NCBI GenBank assembly: GCA_020201155.1
Contig: JAIVHI010000004.1
Coordinates: forward strand, 1-42,229
Origin: Loktanella sp.
Lineage (GTDB): Bacteria; Pseudomonadota; Alphaproteobacteria; Rhodobacterales; Rhodobacteraceae
DNA: 42,229 nt
Direction of reading: 5' to 3'
Positions 32,970 to 42,200 of this stretch are shown here, in pieces. How positions within the stretch are numbered: position 1 is the first letter of the stretch; every line of letters starts with the position of its first letter. A program made the translations under genes and the position numbers. The notes under the pieces were generated by a model. That model saw only the letters and a list, made by a program, of their open reading frames with translations. It ran no database searches and was not told where the DNA came from.

Positions 32970-33002
32970 TGTTGCGCTACCCCTGTCGCGGGTGGTGCGA
33001 CA
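32970..33002 (+). promoter_or_regulatory. Hairpin directly upstream of the motB ribosome binding site
   Basis: TGTTGCGCTACCC (32970-32982) pairs with GGGTGGTGCGACA (32990-33002) over 13 positions, counting three G-U pairs in RNA, with a 7-base loop. The motB ribosome binding site AAGGTGG starts at the next base and the ATG is 15 bases away. It could limit motB translation or mark the end of the upstream transcript; no T-run follows. Confidence 0.4.
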
Positions 33003-33017
33003 AGGTGGATAACGAAC

Positions 33018-33836
33018 ATGGCTCAACCCAACTCTCCCATCATCATCAAACGCAAGAAGGTCATCGTCAGCGGCGGTCACCACGGTGGCGCATGGAAGGT
33101 CGCCTATGCGGATTTCGTCACGGCGATGATGGCCTTCTTCATGCTGATGTGGCTGCTGAACGCGACGACCGAACAGCAGCGCAAGGGCATCGCCGATTAT
33201 TTCAGCCCGACCATTCCTTTCAACCGAATCTCTGGCGGCGGTGATGGCGCGCTGGGCGGCGACAGCATCTTTTCACGCGAAATGCTTGCGCAATCGGGCA
33301 GTGGCGGTCTGGGCGAACGCCAGGGTTCGGGCGAAGTGGACATGACCAAGGCAGCCGAAACCGCGCGGTTGCAGGACATAGAGGCCGCGCTGTTGGGGCT
33401 GGGCGGCGAATCAATGCTTGACGACAATGTGCTGCGCCATGTCGTCACGCGCCTGACCGACGAAGGTCTGGTGATCGAACTTTTCGATCGTGCCGAGGGA
33501 AGACTGTTTCTGGACGACACCGCCGAGCCTTCCGCGATGACCCGGTCGATCATCCGGACCTTGGTCAAGGTGGTGGCTGATGAACCCAACGCCATCGCGG
33601 TGACAGGCCATGTTCGTTCGCTTCCGGTCGTGCGGCGCGATCGTGAAGGCTGGACACTTTCCACCGCGCGGGCCGCATCCACGCGCGAGCTTCTGGCGGA
33701 TGCGGGACTGCCCGACAACCGGTTCGCCCGCCAGACGGGAAAGGGCGACCGGCTGCCCGTGACCGCCGATGCCACCGCGCTGCGCAACAACCGGATCGAG
33801 ATCATCCTGTTGCGGGCAGAATCGGAGCGGCGTTAG
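33018..33836 (+). CDS. motB: Flagellar motor stator protein MotB
   Basis: 272 residues. After a basic N-terminus comes one membrane helix with the proton-carrying aspartate D32 in VAYADFVTAMMAFFMLMWLL. The C-terminal OmpA-like domain (about 150-265) binds peptidoglycan; GHVRSLPVVRRDREGWTLS and the final NNRIEIILL belong to it. It forms the stator with MotA, which is not in this window. It opens the rightward flagellar run motB-flgE-flgK-flgL-flgI. Confidence 0.94.
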   Translation: MAQPNSPIIIKRKKVIVSGGHHGGAWKVAYADFVTAMMAFFMLMWLLNATTEQQRKGIADYFSPTIPFNRISGGGDGALGGDSIFSREMLAQSGSGGLGERQGSGEVDMTKAAETARLQDIEAALLGLGGESMLDDNVLRHVVTRLTDEGLVIELFDRAEGRLFLDDTAEPSAMTRSIIRTLVKVVADEPNAIAVTGHVRSLPVVRRDREGWTLSTARAASTRELLADAGLPDNRFARQTGKGDRLPVTADATALRNNRIEIILLRAESERR

Positions 33837-33893
33837 GCGAACCTTAAGAGGCTGGCGTTAGGACGGGGGTGCAACTTGTTGGAAGGGCCCAGA

Positions 33894-35195
33894 ATGACCA
33901 TCTCCTCCTCGCTCAATGCCTCTGTCGCGGGGCTGTCCGCCAATGCCTCACGGCTGGCAACGATCTCGGACAATATCGCGAACTCGTCGACCTTTGGCTA
34001 CAAGCGTGTCGAAACAGACTTTCATTCGATGGTCATTGAAAACGGGGCCGGTGGGTATTCCGCCGGTGGCGTGCGGACGACGGACGAGCGTCTCATCGAT
34101 CAGCGTGGATCACTTGTCACCACGTCCAACCCGACCGATCTTGCCGTGCGGGGGCGGGGCATGTTGCCGGTGACGACCGAAGCGTCCTTGCAGGTTCAGA
34201 ATGGCGATAACCCGATGTTTCTGGCGACCACTGGCTCCTTCCGTACGGATGATCAGGGGTATCTGCGCACCTCGTCCGGTTTGATCCTTATGGGTTGGCC
34301 TGCGATTGCCGATGGAACAATTCCGGCCTACCCACGTGACGCTGTGAACGGGCTGACACCGATACAGATCAATGCCAACCAGTTTGCGGGTGAACCGACG
34401 ACACGCATGGATCTGGCCTTGAACCTGCCGGCCACATCGACAGAGGCTGGTGCAACCGGTGGTGCCGAAACACTGTCGATCGAATATTTCGACAATCTCG
34501 GCAAGTCCGCAAACCTGAGCTTGGATTTCTCTCCGACCGTACCTGCCGCCGGAATGTCCAATGAATGGACGATGACCATAAGCGACAGTGCGTCAGGTGG
34601 TGCTGTTGTGGGGGAATACACGCTGACCTTCGATGATACGCGCGGGGCAGGTGGCACCCTGCTCGATGTCACCGCGACGACCGGCGGCGCCTATGATCCG
34701 GTGGAAGGAACGATCGACGTCGCCGTCAACGGGGGGCCGCTGACGATCGGCGTCGGTACACCCGGATCATCCGTGGGCATGACACAACTGTCCGATGCGT
34801 TTGCACCCACCTCGATTTCGAAGAACGGGACATCGGTGGGAAGCTTGACCTCGGTCGAAGTCGACGCGAACGGCTACGTCCGTGCGTCATTCGATTCCGG
34901 GATCAACCGCATTCTCTACCAGGTCCCCTTGGTCGATGTGCCGAACGTGAACGGATTGGAGGCAATGGACCGGCAGACCTATGCCATTACCCCGGACAGC
35001 GGGTCCTTCTTTATGTGGGATGCCGGGGATGGTCCGACAGGTGATCTCGTCGGATATGCCCGCGAGGAATCGACGACTGACGTTGCAGGCGAATTGACCA
35101 ATCTGATCCAGACCCAACGGGCATATTCATCCAATGCCAAGGTCATTCAGACGGTCGATGAAATGCTCCAGGAAACCACCAATATCAAACGCTGA
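33894..35195 (+). CDS. flgE: Flagellar hook protein FlgE
   Basis: 433 residues. The N-terminal rod/hook signature is SLNASVAGLSANASRLATIS followed by DNIANSSTFGYKR. The C-terminal partner helix is LTNLIQTQRAYSSNAKVIQT. The middle is the usual variable, Thr/Gly-rich hook region. Length is normal for Rhodobacterales. The ATG before TISSSLN follows GGAAGGG; a TTG six codons earlier is less likely. 24 bases separate it from flgK. Confidence 0.95.
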   Translation: MTISSSLNASVAGLSANASRLATISDNIANSSTFGYKRVETDFHSMVIENGAGGYSAGGVRTTDERLIDQRGSLVTTSNPTDLAVRGRGMLPVTTEASLQVQNGDNPMFLATTGSFRTDDQGYLRTSSGLILMGWPAIADGTIPAYPRDAVNGLTPIQINANQFAGEPTTRMDLALNLPATSTEAGATGGAETLSIEYFDNLGKSANLSLDFSPTVPAAGMSNEWTMTISDSASGGAVVGEYTLTFDDTRGAGGTLLDVTATTGGAYDPVEGTIDVAVNGGPLTIGVGTPGSSVGMTQLSDAFAPTSISKNGTSVGSLTSVEVDANGYVRASFDSGINRILYQVPLVDVPNVNGLEAMDRQTYAITPDSGSFFMWDAGDGPTGDLVGYAREESTTDVAGELTNLIQTQRAYSSNAKVIQTVDEMLQETTNIKR

Positions 35196-35219
35196 ATCTG
35201 ACCGGCGAAAGGACATGAG

Positions 35220-36356
35220 ATGAGTATCTCGAGTGCGCTCAACAATGCGATATCAGGCCTGTCCGTCAATTCCCGCATGGCGGAAGTCGTATCGTCCAAC
35301 CTGTCGAACGCCTTGACAGAGGGCTATGCCCGCCGCGAGGTCGACCTTTCTTCAGCCAATCTGGGCGGTAAAGGAGCGGGTGTGCGCGTTACAGGAATCC
35401 GGCGTGTGACCGATCCGGTCATCTTGGCGGACCGTCGTGAGGCAGACGCACGCACAGCAGGCAGCAAGATGCAATCTGACACGCTGGCCCGTGTGGAACA
35501 GGCGATGGGGGCACCCGGCGCGCAAACGGGTCTCGCCGCGCGACTGGCCAAGGTCGAGACGGCATTGATCGACGCTGCGACCGACCCGTCGTCGCCGCAG
35601 CGACTCTTGATCGACGGCAAGGCGGCGCAGTTCGGCTTTCAGAGATCACCCACAATCGTCGCCGATATGACATTGCAGTCCGGGGGGCTGGCCCCGATCA
35701 TGGCTGGTGGATCGGCCATGCCGGATGGGTTCGGAAATTTGACCGGTGGCAGTCTGCAAGCGGCCTTTCGGCTTCGCGACCAGACACTGGTATCTGCGCA
35801 AGCGGATCTGGATCTTGCTGCGGCAGACCTGGTCGCCCGGTTTTCCAACCCTGCTGTTGATCCCACGATCCTGGCCGGCGGCCCGGGATTGCTGACTGAC
35901 CGCGGGGCACCGCTCGACCCTGCGGACCATACCGGTCTGTCGGGTCGTTTGTCCGTCAATGCCTCGGTCGACATCGCCGCTGGCGGCTCCGTCGCGCGTC
36001 TGCGCGATGGTGTGAACGCGACCACTGTCGGACCTGCAGGAGACGCCACTTTGATCAATCGCCTGCGCGACGCCCTTCAGGTTGACGTGGCGCCGGTTCC
36101 GGGCGCGCGTGCAACCACGGCATTTCATAGGCTGAACGACCTGTCCGCCGAATGGGGGGGCGTCCGATTGCGCGCGGACGAAGCTGTGGCTTTCGCCTCG
36201 TCGCGACAGGACATGATGCGACAGGCCGAGACGGCGCTTGGTGTGGACAGCGACGTGGAGTTGCAAGAGCTGATTAAAATTGAGCAGGCCTATGCGGCCA
36301 ACGCGAAGCTTTTGCAGGCGGTCGAAGCGATGATGCAACGATTGACGGAGATTTGA
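35220..36356 (+). CDS. flgK: Flagellar hook-associated protein FlgK, internally shortened
   Basis: 378 residues; related FlgK proteins are roughly 480. The N-terminus (SALNNAISGLSVNSRMAEVV, SSNLSNALTEGYARR) and the C-terminus (ELQELIKIEQAYAANAKLLQ) are normal. Around residue 129 the sequence passes from ALIDAATDPSSPQRL straight to LIDGKAAQFGF. In the family these are separated by about 100 residues of the central helical region (with its DQRQ segment). The join (about 35601-35610) is in frame, so the gene stays open. FlgK joins hook to filament; loss of this part would probably disturb assembly. Confidence 0.9.
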   Translation: MSISSALNNAISGLSVNSRMAEVVSSNLSNALTEGYARREVDLSSANLGGKGAGVRVTGIRRVTDPVILADRREADARTAGSKMQSDTLARVEQAMGAPGAQTGLAARLAKVETALIDAATDPSSPQRLLIDGKAAQFGFQRSPTIVADMTLQSGGLAPIMAGGSAMPDGFGNLTGGSLQAAFRLRDQTLVSAQADLDLAAADLVARFSNPAVDPTILAGGPGLLTDRGAPLDPADHTGLSGRLSVNASVDIAAGGSVARLRDGVNATTVGPAGDATLINRLRDALQVDVAPVPGARATTAFHRLNDLSAEWGGVRLRADEAVAFASSRQDMMRQAETALGVDSDVELQELIKIEQAYAANAKLLQAVEAMMQRLTEI

Positions 36357-36358
36357 AC

Positions 36359-37366
36359 ATGCCAATGACGTCCATCGGGGATTTATCTTTCAGTCATCAG
36401 TCCATTCGCCAGACTGGCCGCCTGAAAGCGCAGCTTCAGGATCTAAGCGTATCACTGGCCACAGGCCAAAAAGACGACCTGACAAAAGCCTTGGGATCAA
36501 ACCGGGGGCTGGTTATGCGAATCGATCAGGATCTCGCGCGGCTGGACGGGTTTGATCGCGCTGCTGACGATAGCGGTCTGCGTTTGAAGGTAATGCAAAC
36601 CACATTGGGCAGCATTGATGACATGCGCCAGACTTTGGCGGATCAGATATCTTTACCGTCCAGCGACCTGTCGAACTCCGGTCTGGCAACTGCCACCAAA
36701 GGGGCTCGGCAGATCTTTGACTCGCTTGTCGCGGCCTTGAACACGAAAGTGGCCGGTCGTGCCCTGTTTGCAGGGCAAGAAATTGACCGGTCCGCCCTCG
36801 CACCGCCGGAGACCATGATGGCCGATTTGCGAACGGCGGTCGCAGGCGCGGGCAGCTTCAATGAATTGAGCCAACGTATCGACACTTGGTTCGACGATCC
36901 GTCCGGGGGGTTTGCCGCCGTGGGATACATCGGCGGAGGGGGCGCAATGATCGATACGCCTGTCTCAGCCAAGCGGCACTTGGACATCGAGCTGACCGCC
37001 GCAGACACATCATTGAAAGAGGTTCTGAAAATGGCTGCCTTGGCCGCCCTTGCAGGTGATGCCAGCGCCGGTCTGTCGGCAGACGAACAAAAAACTGCCC
37101 TAACGGCCGCAACAGCAGGGGCGAGAAGTGCGGCGGCCGGACTTGTCAATCTGCAGGGCGATATCGGGAACAGCCAAGCCTACCTCATGGAAGCACAGGC
37201 TGAAAACACGGCAGCAAGGGCGACCTTCAACCTGACCCGCAACTCCATGACCCAAGCGGATCCTTTCGAAACAGCGTCTGAACTTCAGCAGGTTCAGCAA
37301 AACCTTGAAATCCACTACGCGGCGACCGCAAGGCTGTCGCGTCTGAGCTTGGCGAACTATTTGTGA
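36359..37366 (+). CDS. flgL: Flagellar hook-filament junction protein FlgL
   Basis: 335 residues, flagellin-like. N-terminal helices include KAQLQDLSVSLATGQKDDLTKALG and the C-terminal helix is LQQVQQNLEIHYAATARLSR. The ATG is chosen because GGAG lies eight bases upstream; a TTG two codons earlier overlaps the flgK stop. Base composition here is a little less GC-rich than in the metabolic genes. It overlaps flgI by four bases. Confidence 0.92.
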   Translation: MPMTSIGDLSFSHQSIRQTGRLKAQLQDLSVSLATGQKDDLTKALGSNRGLVMRIDQDLARLDGFDRAADDSGLRLKVMQTTLGSIDDMRQTLADQISLPSSDLSNSGLATATKGARQIFDSLVAALNTKVAGRALFAGQEIDRSALAPPETMMADLRTAVAGAGSFNELSQRIDTWFDDPSGGFAAVGYIGGGGAMIDTPVSAKRHLDIELTAADTSLKEVLKMAALAALAGDASAGLSADEQKTALTAATAGARSAAAGLVNLQGDIGNSQAYLMEAQAENTAARATFNLTRNSMTQADPFETASELQQVQQNLEIHYAATARLSRLSLANYL

Positions 37367-38472
37367 TCCGGCGTGGTATACTGACGGCTCTTGCCGCATC
37401 GACCATGCTTGTCACAGCCGCTGGTGCAAGTCCGGTGCGCTTGAAGGATCTTGTCGAATTCGACGGGGTGCGGACCAATGATCTTGTCGGCTACGGGCTT
37501 GTCGTGGGTCTGAACGGTACGGGTGACGGTTTGCGGAACTCTCCGTTCACCGAAGAAATCATGGTCAATATTCTCGAACGGCTTGGCGTGAATGTCACGG
37601 GTGAACAATTCCGCCCCAATAATGTCGCCGCCGTCCTGGTGACGGCGCGCTTGCCGCCATTTTCCCGAGCGGGAAGCCCTCTTGACGTTACCGTCTCGGC
37701 GATCGGGGATGCCGATAGCCTGCTGGGTGGGACGCTGATCATGACGCCTTTGAACGCGGCGGACGGCGATATTTATGCAGTCGCCCAAGGCACGATCATT
37801 GCCGGAGGTGTTGCCGTGGAAGGCGATGGAGCTGCCGTCGTGCAAGGCGTGCCGACCTCGGGAACGATCCCATCCGGGGCCACTGTCGAACGGGAAGTCG
37901 ATTTCGACTTCTCCGGGTTGACCACGCTCCGACTGGCCTTGCGCACCCCGGACTTCACCACGGCCGGCCGTATCGAGTCTGCTATCAATCAGACCTTCGG
38001 GGGACATGTCGCCACGATGACCGATGCAGGCACGGTTCACATCGACATCCGGGCGACCCACACGCCGTCACCTGCACATGCGTTGGGCCGGATCGAAAAC
38101 ATCATGGTAGAACCGGAACGCCGCGCACGGGTGGTCGTTGATCAAAGTTCCGGTACCATCGTGATGGGCGAAGACGTCCGCATCAGTCGCGTCGCCGTCA
38201 GTCAGGGTAATCTGACGTTGCGAATCCAAGAGGCGCCGGTCGTGGTCCAGCCCAACCCATTCGCGCCCGGTGAGACAGTGGTGCTGCCACGCACGCAGGT
38301 TGGCATCGAGGATGAGCCGGGGATCGGCCTTGCGGAAGTGCCCGGCGGCACTTCTTTGTCCGAAGTGGTCGCGGGGCTCAACGCGCTTGGCGTCGCCCCG
38401 CGCGACATGATCGACATTCTGAAAAGCATCAAGGCAAGCGGTGCCTTGCACGCCGAGTTTATCGTGCGCTGA
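37363..38472 (+). CDS. flgI: Flagellar P-ring protein FlgI
   Basis: 369 residues with a GTG start and a signal peptide (MIRRGILTALAASTMLVTAAGAS). The family block VRLKDLVEFDGVRTNDLVGYGLVVGLNGTGD-type sequence follows at once, and MIDILKSIKASGALHAEFIV closes the protein. It builds the periplasmic P ring around the rod. Length is normal. It overlaps flgL by GTGA and converges on fliP with eight bases between. Confidence 0.95.
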   Translation: MIRRGILTALAASTMLVTAAGASPVRLKDLVEFDGVRTNDLVGYGLVVGLNGTGDGLRNSPFTEEIMVNILERLGVNVTGEQFRPNNVAAVLVTARLPPFSRAGSPLDVTVSAIGDADSLLGGTLIMTPLNAADGDIYAVAQGTIIAGGVAVEGDGAAVVQGVPTSGTIPSGATVEREVDFDFSGLTTLRLALRTPDFTTAGRIESAINQTFGGHVATMTDAGTVHIDIRATHTPSPAHALGRIENIMVEPERRARVVVDQSSGTIVMGEDVRISRVAVSQGNLTLRIQEAPVVVQPNPFAPGETVVLPRTQVGIEDEPGIGLAEVPGGTSLSEVVAGLNALGVAPRDMIDILKSIKASGALHAEFIVR

Positions 38473-38480
38473 TCCTGGTT

Positions 38481-39200
38481 TCAGGAATAGCTCCGCACCA
38501 GACTGGCGGCGATCAGGCTCCACCCGTCCGCAACCACGAAAAATGACAGTTTGAACGGTAGCGATACGATGGCAGGCGGCACCATCATCATGCCCATCGA
38601 CATCAAGACGGCTGCAACGACCAGATCAATGATCAGAAAGGGCAGGAAGATCAGGAAACCGACCTGAAAGGCGCGCTCCATCTCTGACAGCAGGAAAGAG
38701 GGGACAAGGACCGAAAGCGGTGGTTCCTCTGACGAGGTCAGATCCATGTCAGGGCGCAATGCGGCAAGATCGACCAGCGTCTCTGGCGAGACACGGTTCT
38801 GCATGAAGCCGGTAAAAGGGTCCAATGCCAGGGGCCACGCGTCATCCAAGGTCAGCGAGCCTTCGATCAGGGGTGATACTCCAGCTGTCCATGCCGCGGT
38901 AAAGACGGGTTCCATGACGAAATAGGTCAAGAAAAGCGCTAGTGACACGAGGAGCATATTGGGGGGTGATTGCTGCAACCCGATCGCCTGCCGCAAGATG
39001 GCCAGGACCGTTACGATAAACGGAAAACAGGTCACCATGATCGCGATGCCGGGCACGATCGACAGGACCGTGAGGAGTAGGAAAAGCTGGACCGCGCGGG
39101 TGCTGATTGAACCCCCGTCCAGCCCCAGATCGACCCCCTGCGCTGTGAGCGGGCCAGCCCATGTGAGCAACAAGAGGGTCAGGAATAAACTATGTCGCAT
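38481..39200 (-). CDS. fliP: Flagellar export apparatus protein FliP
   Basis: 239 residues. A signal peptide (MRHSLFLTLLLLTWAGPLTA) is followed by four membrane helices. The two FliP signatures are FIVTVLAILRQAIGLQQSPP with NMLLVSLALFLTYFVM, and AFQVGFLIFLPFLIIDLVVA with VLMSMGMMMVPPAIVSLPFK. It forms the core of the type III export gate. Last gene of the leftward fliF-fliH-fliN-fliP run, overlapping fliN by 11 bases. Confidence 0.95.
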   Translation of the reverse strand: MRHSLFLTLLLLTWAGPLTAQGVDLGLDGGSISTRAVQLFLLLTVLSIVPGIAIMVTCFPFIVTVLAILRQAIGLQQSPPNMLLVSLALFLTYFVMEPVFTAAWTAGVSPLIEGSLTLDDAWPLALDPFTGFMQNRVSPETLVDLAALRPDMDLTSSEEPPLSVLVPSFLLSEMERAFQVGFLIFLPFLIIDLVVAAVLMSMGMMMVPPAIVSLPFKLSFFVVADGWSLIAASLVRSYS

Positions 39201-39471
39201 GATAAGGATCGTTCACGACTTCAGTCAGACGAACGGCAAGTTGTCCTTGCGTATCGCCTTCGACCTCTTGCAGTTCACCGCGCGCAATCAGCCGATCGCC
39301 AATGTAAAGGTCGACGGGATCGTCGATCTTTCGATCGAGCGGCAGTACCGCATTTTCACCAAGTGCCAAAAGGTCCTGAATGGCAGGGCGGGCCTTGCCG
39401 ATGGTCACGACGACTTCGATAGGGATTTGGTCAAGCAATGGGTTCGCGGCGCGCTTGGTCGTTTCATCCAT
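39190..39471 (-). CDS. fliN: Flagellar motor switch protein FliN
   Basis: 93 residues, a single SpoA domain: IPIEVVVTIGKARPAIQDLL, then VLPLDRKIDDPVDLYIGDRL with IARGELQEVEG. It forms part of the C ring at the rotor. ATG before DETTKR is used; it overlaps fliH by eight bases. An extension of 17 codons is open but would lie inside fliH. Confidence 0.92.
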   Translation of the reverse strand: MDETTKRAANPLLDQIPIEVVVTIGKARPAIQDLLALGENAVLPLDRKIDDPVDLYIGDRLIARGELQEVEGDTQGQLAVRLTEVVNDPYHAT

Positions 39472-40018
39472 GAGCGGTTCTTTCGTTGGCGAGGGAAAAG
39501 AAATCGTCGCAAAGCTGCCCAATCTCGGTCACGAGCCGGGATAGGTCGAGATTTATCACACCTGTCCCGGTGCCAAGCTTGGCGGCGTGCGGGGCACAGT
39601 CGGGGTCAGGTGTGACGGTGACGTCGATCGGGTGGCGGGACAGGACCGCGGAAACACCCGGAATCTGTGATGGATGAACCTGAAGAACCAACGGTGTGTC
39701 GAGGTGGGTTTTCGTGGCGTCCGTCAGCATGGCCGTCACCCTTTCGGCAAAGGCGGCATCTACCAGGACGGGAAGAACCTGTTCGACGATGGCTTGAAAC
39801 AAAGGTTCCAGCTGCATGAAAAGGGCGCGCTGGGCTTCCGCGAAACCGAATTGGTGGTCCTGTATGGATTGAACCAGATCGGCGGCCAGCGCTGCTTGTG
39901 CGGCCTCTGCTGCGACTTTCGCCGCTGCAAATCCTGCGGCGTAACCGGGCAAGCGGGTTTCATCGTATGCCGTTTCGACATCTCTTTCGCCGAAATCGGG
40001 CAGGGATAGTGCTGCCAT
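39464..40018 (-). CDS. fliH: Flagellar export ATPase regulator, FliH-like
   Basis: 184 residues. An N-terminal acidic stretch precedes an Ala-rich helix with small-residue spacing (GYAAGFAAAKVAAEAAQAAL), as in FliH. The C-terminal half resembles the FliH/HrpE domain (LVLQVHPSQIPGVSAVLSRH). Sequence conservation in this family is low, so position supports the call: between fliF and fliN in the order usual for Rhodobacterales. FliH would hold the export ATPase FliI, which is not in this window. Confidence 0.82.
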   Translation of the reverse strand: MAALSLPDFGERDVETAYDETRLPGYAAGFAAAKVAAEAAQAALAADLVQSIQDHQFGFAEAQRALFMQLEPLFQAIVEQVLPVLVDAAFAERVTAMLTDATKTHLDTPLVLQVHPSQIPGVSAVLSRHPIDVTVTPDPDCAPHAAKLGTGTGVINLDLSRLVTEIGQLCDDFFSLANERTAHG

Positions 40019-40019
40019 T

Positions 40020-41623
40020 TCAAGTATTCTCCCGCCGTTCGGGGTCTTCGATCCAGGACTGCAGCAATTGGACAGTTTCCGTCTCGCGCTCTGCGATCAT
40101 TTCGCGCAGTCGGGCCACGGCGTCTGGCGGGGCAAGTGCCGGGCCGGACAACTGTTCGGTGGTCGATGTGCCATCGTCGCTGCTGCGCTGATCAGGAAGT
40201 GCAGGCAGATCGCCATCGATTGTGTTGAGATCACGACGGCCCGCGAGGATCGGTCGCACGACGAACAGGCCCAGTATCAGGGCAACGGCGGCCAGAACGG
40301 CCAGCTGTATCAGCCGCATCATGTCAAGCGGGGTGCCTGCCTCTCCTGATGCTGATGTGCCTTCGGCGAGGACCACCGGCTCGAACGACATGGATTGCAG
40401 AGTGATCACGTCTCCCCTTGCCTCGTCAAAGCCGACGGCCGAGGCGACCAGGGCCTGCAATGCCTCGATTTCCTCATCCGGCCGGGGTGTCGTGGTGACC
40501 GTGCCGTCGGCGGCCACGGTCGTGATGTCGTTCACCAGCACCGCGACGGTCAACCGTCGGACGTCACCGCCCGGGCGTACGATCTGGCGTTCAGTTTCGG
40601 AGACTTCGTAGTTGGTCAACGCGCGCGTTTCGGTGCCTTCCGAGGAGTTCGTCCCGCCGTCGCTTGCGGCGTCACCGTCCGGAACGTTTGACGCGACGGT
40701 CACCTGTCCGCCTGCTGGACCCGTTGATTTCTCGGTGTTCTCTGTCACATCCGTGCTGATCGTCACACGGCTGTCTGGGTCGAGTGTCCTCTCGAATCGC
40801 GTCTCGCTTTCCATGACGGTGTCGACCGTGACTTCGACCACGGCGTTGTCCGCGCCCACGCGCGCGGCCAGCACCCGTTCGGCCCGCGATTTCAGCGCTG
40901 CCGCCCGGTCCGCACTCTGCACCGATGGGCCGTTTTCGGCGCCGGACAGCAGTGTCGCACGGCGGATGCGACAAGATATTGCAGCGCTTCCACCTGCGCG
41001 GTTCCCGGGCGCGCCCCATCAGGGGTCGAAATCGTCACCGCCGCCGTGGGGGTCTGCCCCGATTGAAAGGGCCGGCTTTCACCAGCGGCGATATGAACCC
41101 TCGCGGTGCGAATGCCGGGGGCCGCTTGAATGGTGCGCGCCAATTCCCCCTCGCGCGCGCGCCAGAGCGCAGCATCGAACATCTGACTGGTCGTGCTGAA
41201 GCCCGACAGGCTGTCCAGCAGTTCATACCCCTGCGTGCCATTTGCGGGCAAACCGTCTGCGGCAAGGGCCATGCGCATCGTATCGCGCTGGGCGGCGTCC
41301 ACGTAAATTGCCCCGCCCCTCACTTCGTAGATGACACCGCGTTGTTCGAGCGCCGTGATGACATCGCCCGCAGCCGCCGATTCCAAGCCACCGAACAGTA
41401 ACGCCATTTCGCGTTGGGATGCCCCGCGAGCCAAAAGTAGAACGGCGACAAAAACGGCAACCGATGCAAGAATCGCCGCGGCGCGGCGACCGGCAGAGAG
41501 TGATCCCCAGACATCTGTAAGGCTTTGCAAAGCGGGTTCTCCGGCAAGGTATGGCGTTCTGCCTGTTGCCTCAATTTCCCGCAACGGACTTAAGAAACGG
41601 TTAGGGGAAATCAGTTTATCCAT
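40020..41623 (-). pseudogene. fliF: Flagellar M-ring protein FliF, frame broken by a small deletion
   Basis: The 5' part (41623 down to about 40958) encodes the first membrane helix and ring-building domain, ending ALQYLVASAV. It then runs out of frame (RHCCPAPK) to a stop at 40892. The 3' part continues in another frame with LLSGAENGPSVQSADRAAAL and runs through VEVTVDTVMESE to the second helix and C-terminal tail (LQSWIEDPE). In relatives, VASAV is followed by about 16 residues (xGLxPEDVAVID-like) before that point. These are missing, so roughly 50 bases were lost. A 6-bp inverted repeat, GTCGCA/TGCGAC, flanks the join. FliF is the rotor base, so loss would abolish flagella. Confidence 0.9.
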
Positions 41624-41651
41624 CGCTCATCGTAGAATGCGAGGTAATTGG

Positions 41652-42191
41652 ATGACCGCGACTGAACCCGACGCACCGGCCCCGAAAAAAGCCGGCAAAC
41701 TGCCGCTGATAGCAGGATTTATACTGGCCTTTATGGGGGGTGCCGGCGGATTCTTCGCGACGACCTCCGGCGTTTTGCCGTTTGCTGGCGGGGCCGCTGA
41801 CGCAGAGACACCCGTTGCGGGTGATTCTGCTGGGGTGGACGGCGAGGCCACAGGAAAAGGCGCATCCGACGACGTCGCGGGATCGGCAGATGCGACAGGC
41901 TTCGTCCCGATTGACCCACTCGTGGTCAATGTCCCGACGGCGGAGGGTCGCAGCTTTTTGAGGTTCACCGCCCAGATCGAAGTCAACGCGGGACAGGAAG
42001 CAGCCGTCACGGCCGTCATGCCGCGCATTGTGGATGTTCTGAACGGATATCTGCGGGCGGTCGAGCCAAGTGAGCTGGAAGATCCCGCGATCCTTCACAA
42101 GCTAAGGGGTCAAATGTTGCGTCGTATCCAGATCGTCACCGGCGCCGATGTGGCGCGTGACCTTCTGATCATGGAATTCGTAATGAACTAG
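41652..42191 (+). CDS. fliL: Flagellar basal-body-associated protein FliL
   Basis: 179 residues. A short cytoplasmic N-terminus is followed by one membrane helix (KLPLIAGFILAFMGGAGGFF). An acidic Ala/Gly linker (about 45-80) leads to the periplasmic FliL domain VPIDPLVVNVPTAEGRSFLR, ending DLLIMEFVMN. The ATG is six bases after GAGGT. It is divergent from fliF with only 28 bases between, so their promoters must overlap or lie within the genes. Confidence 0.92.
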   Translation: MTATEPDAPAPKKAGKLPLIAGFILAFMGGAGGFFATTSGVLPFAGGAADAETPVAGDSAGVDGEATGKGASDDVAGSADATGFVPIDPLVVNVPTAEGRSFLRFTAQIEVNAGQEAAVTAVMPRIVDVLNGYLRAVEPSELEDPAILHKLRGQMLRRIQIVTGADVARDLLIMEFVMN

Positions 42192-42200
42192 GGGACTTTG

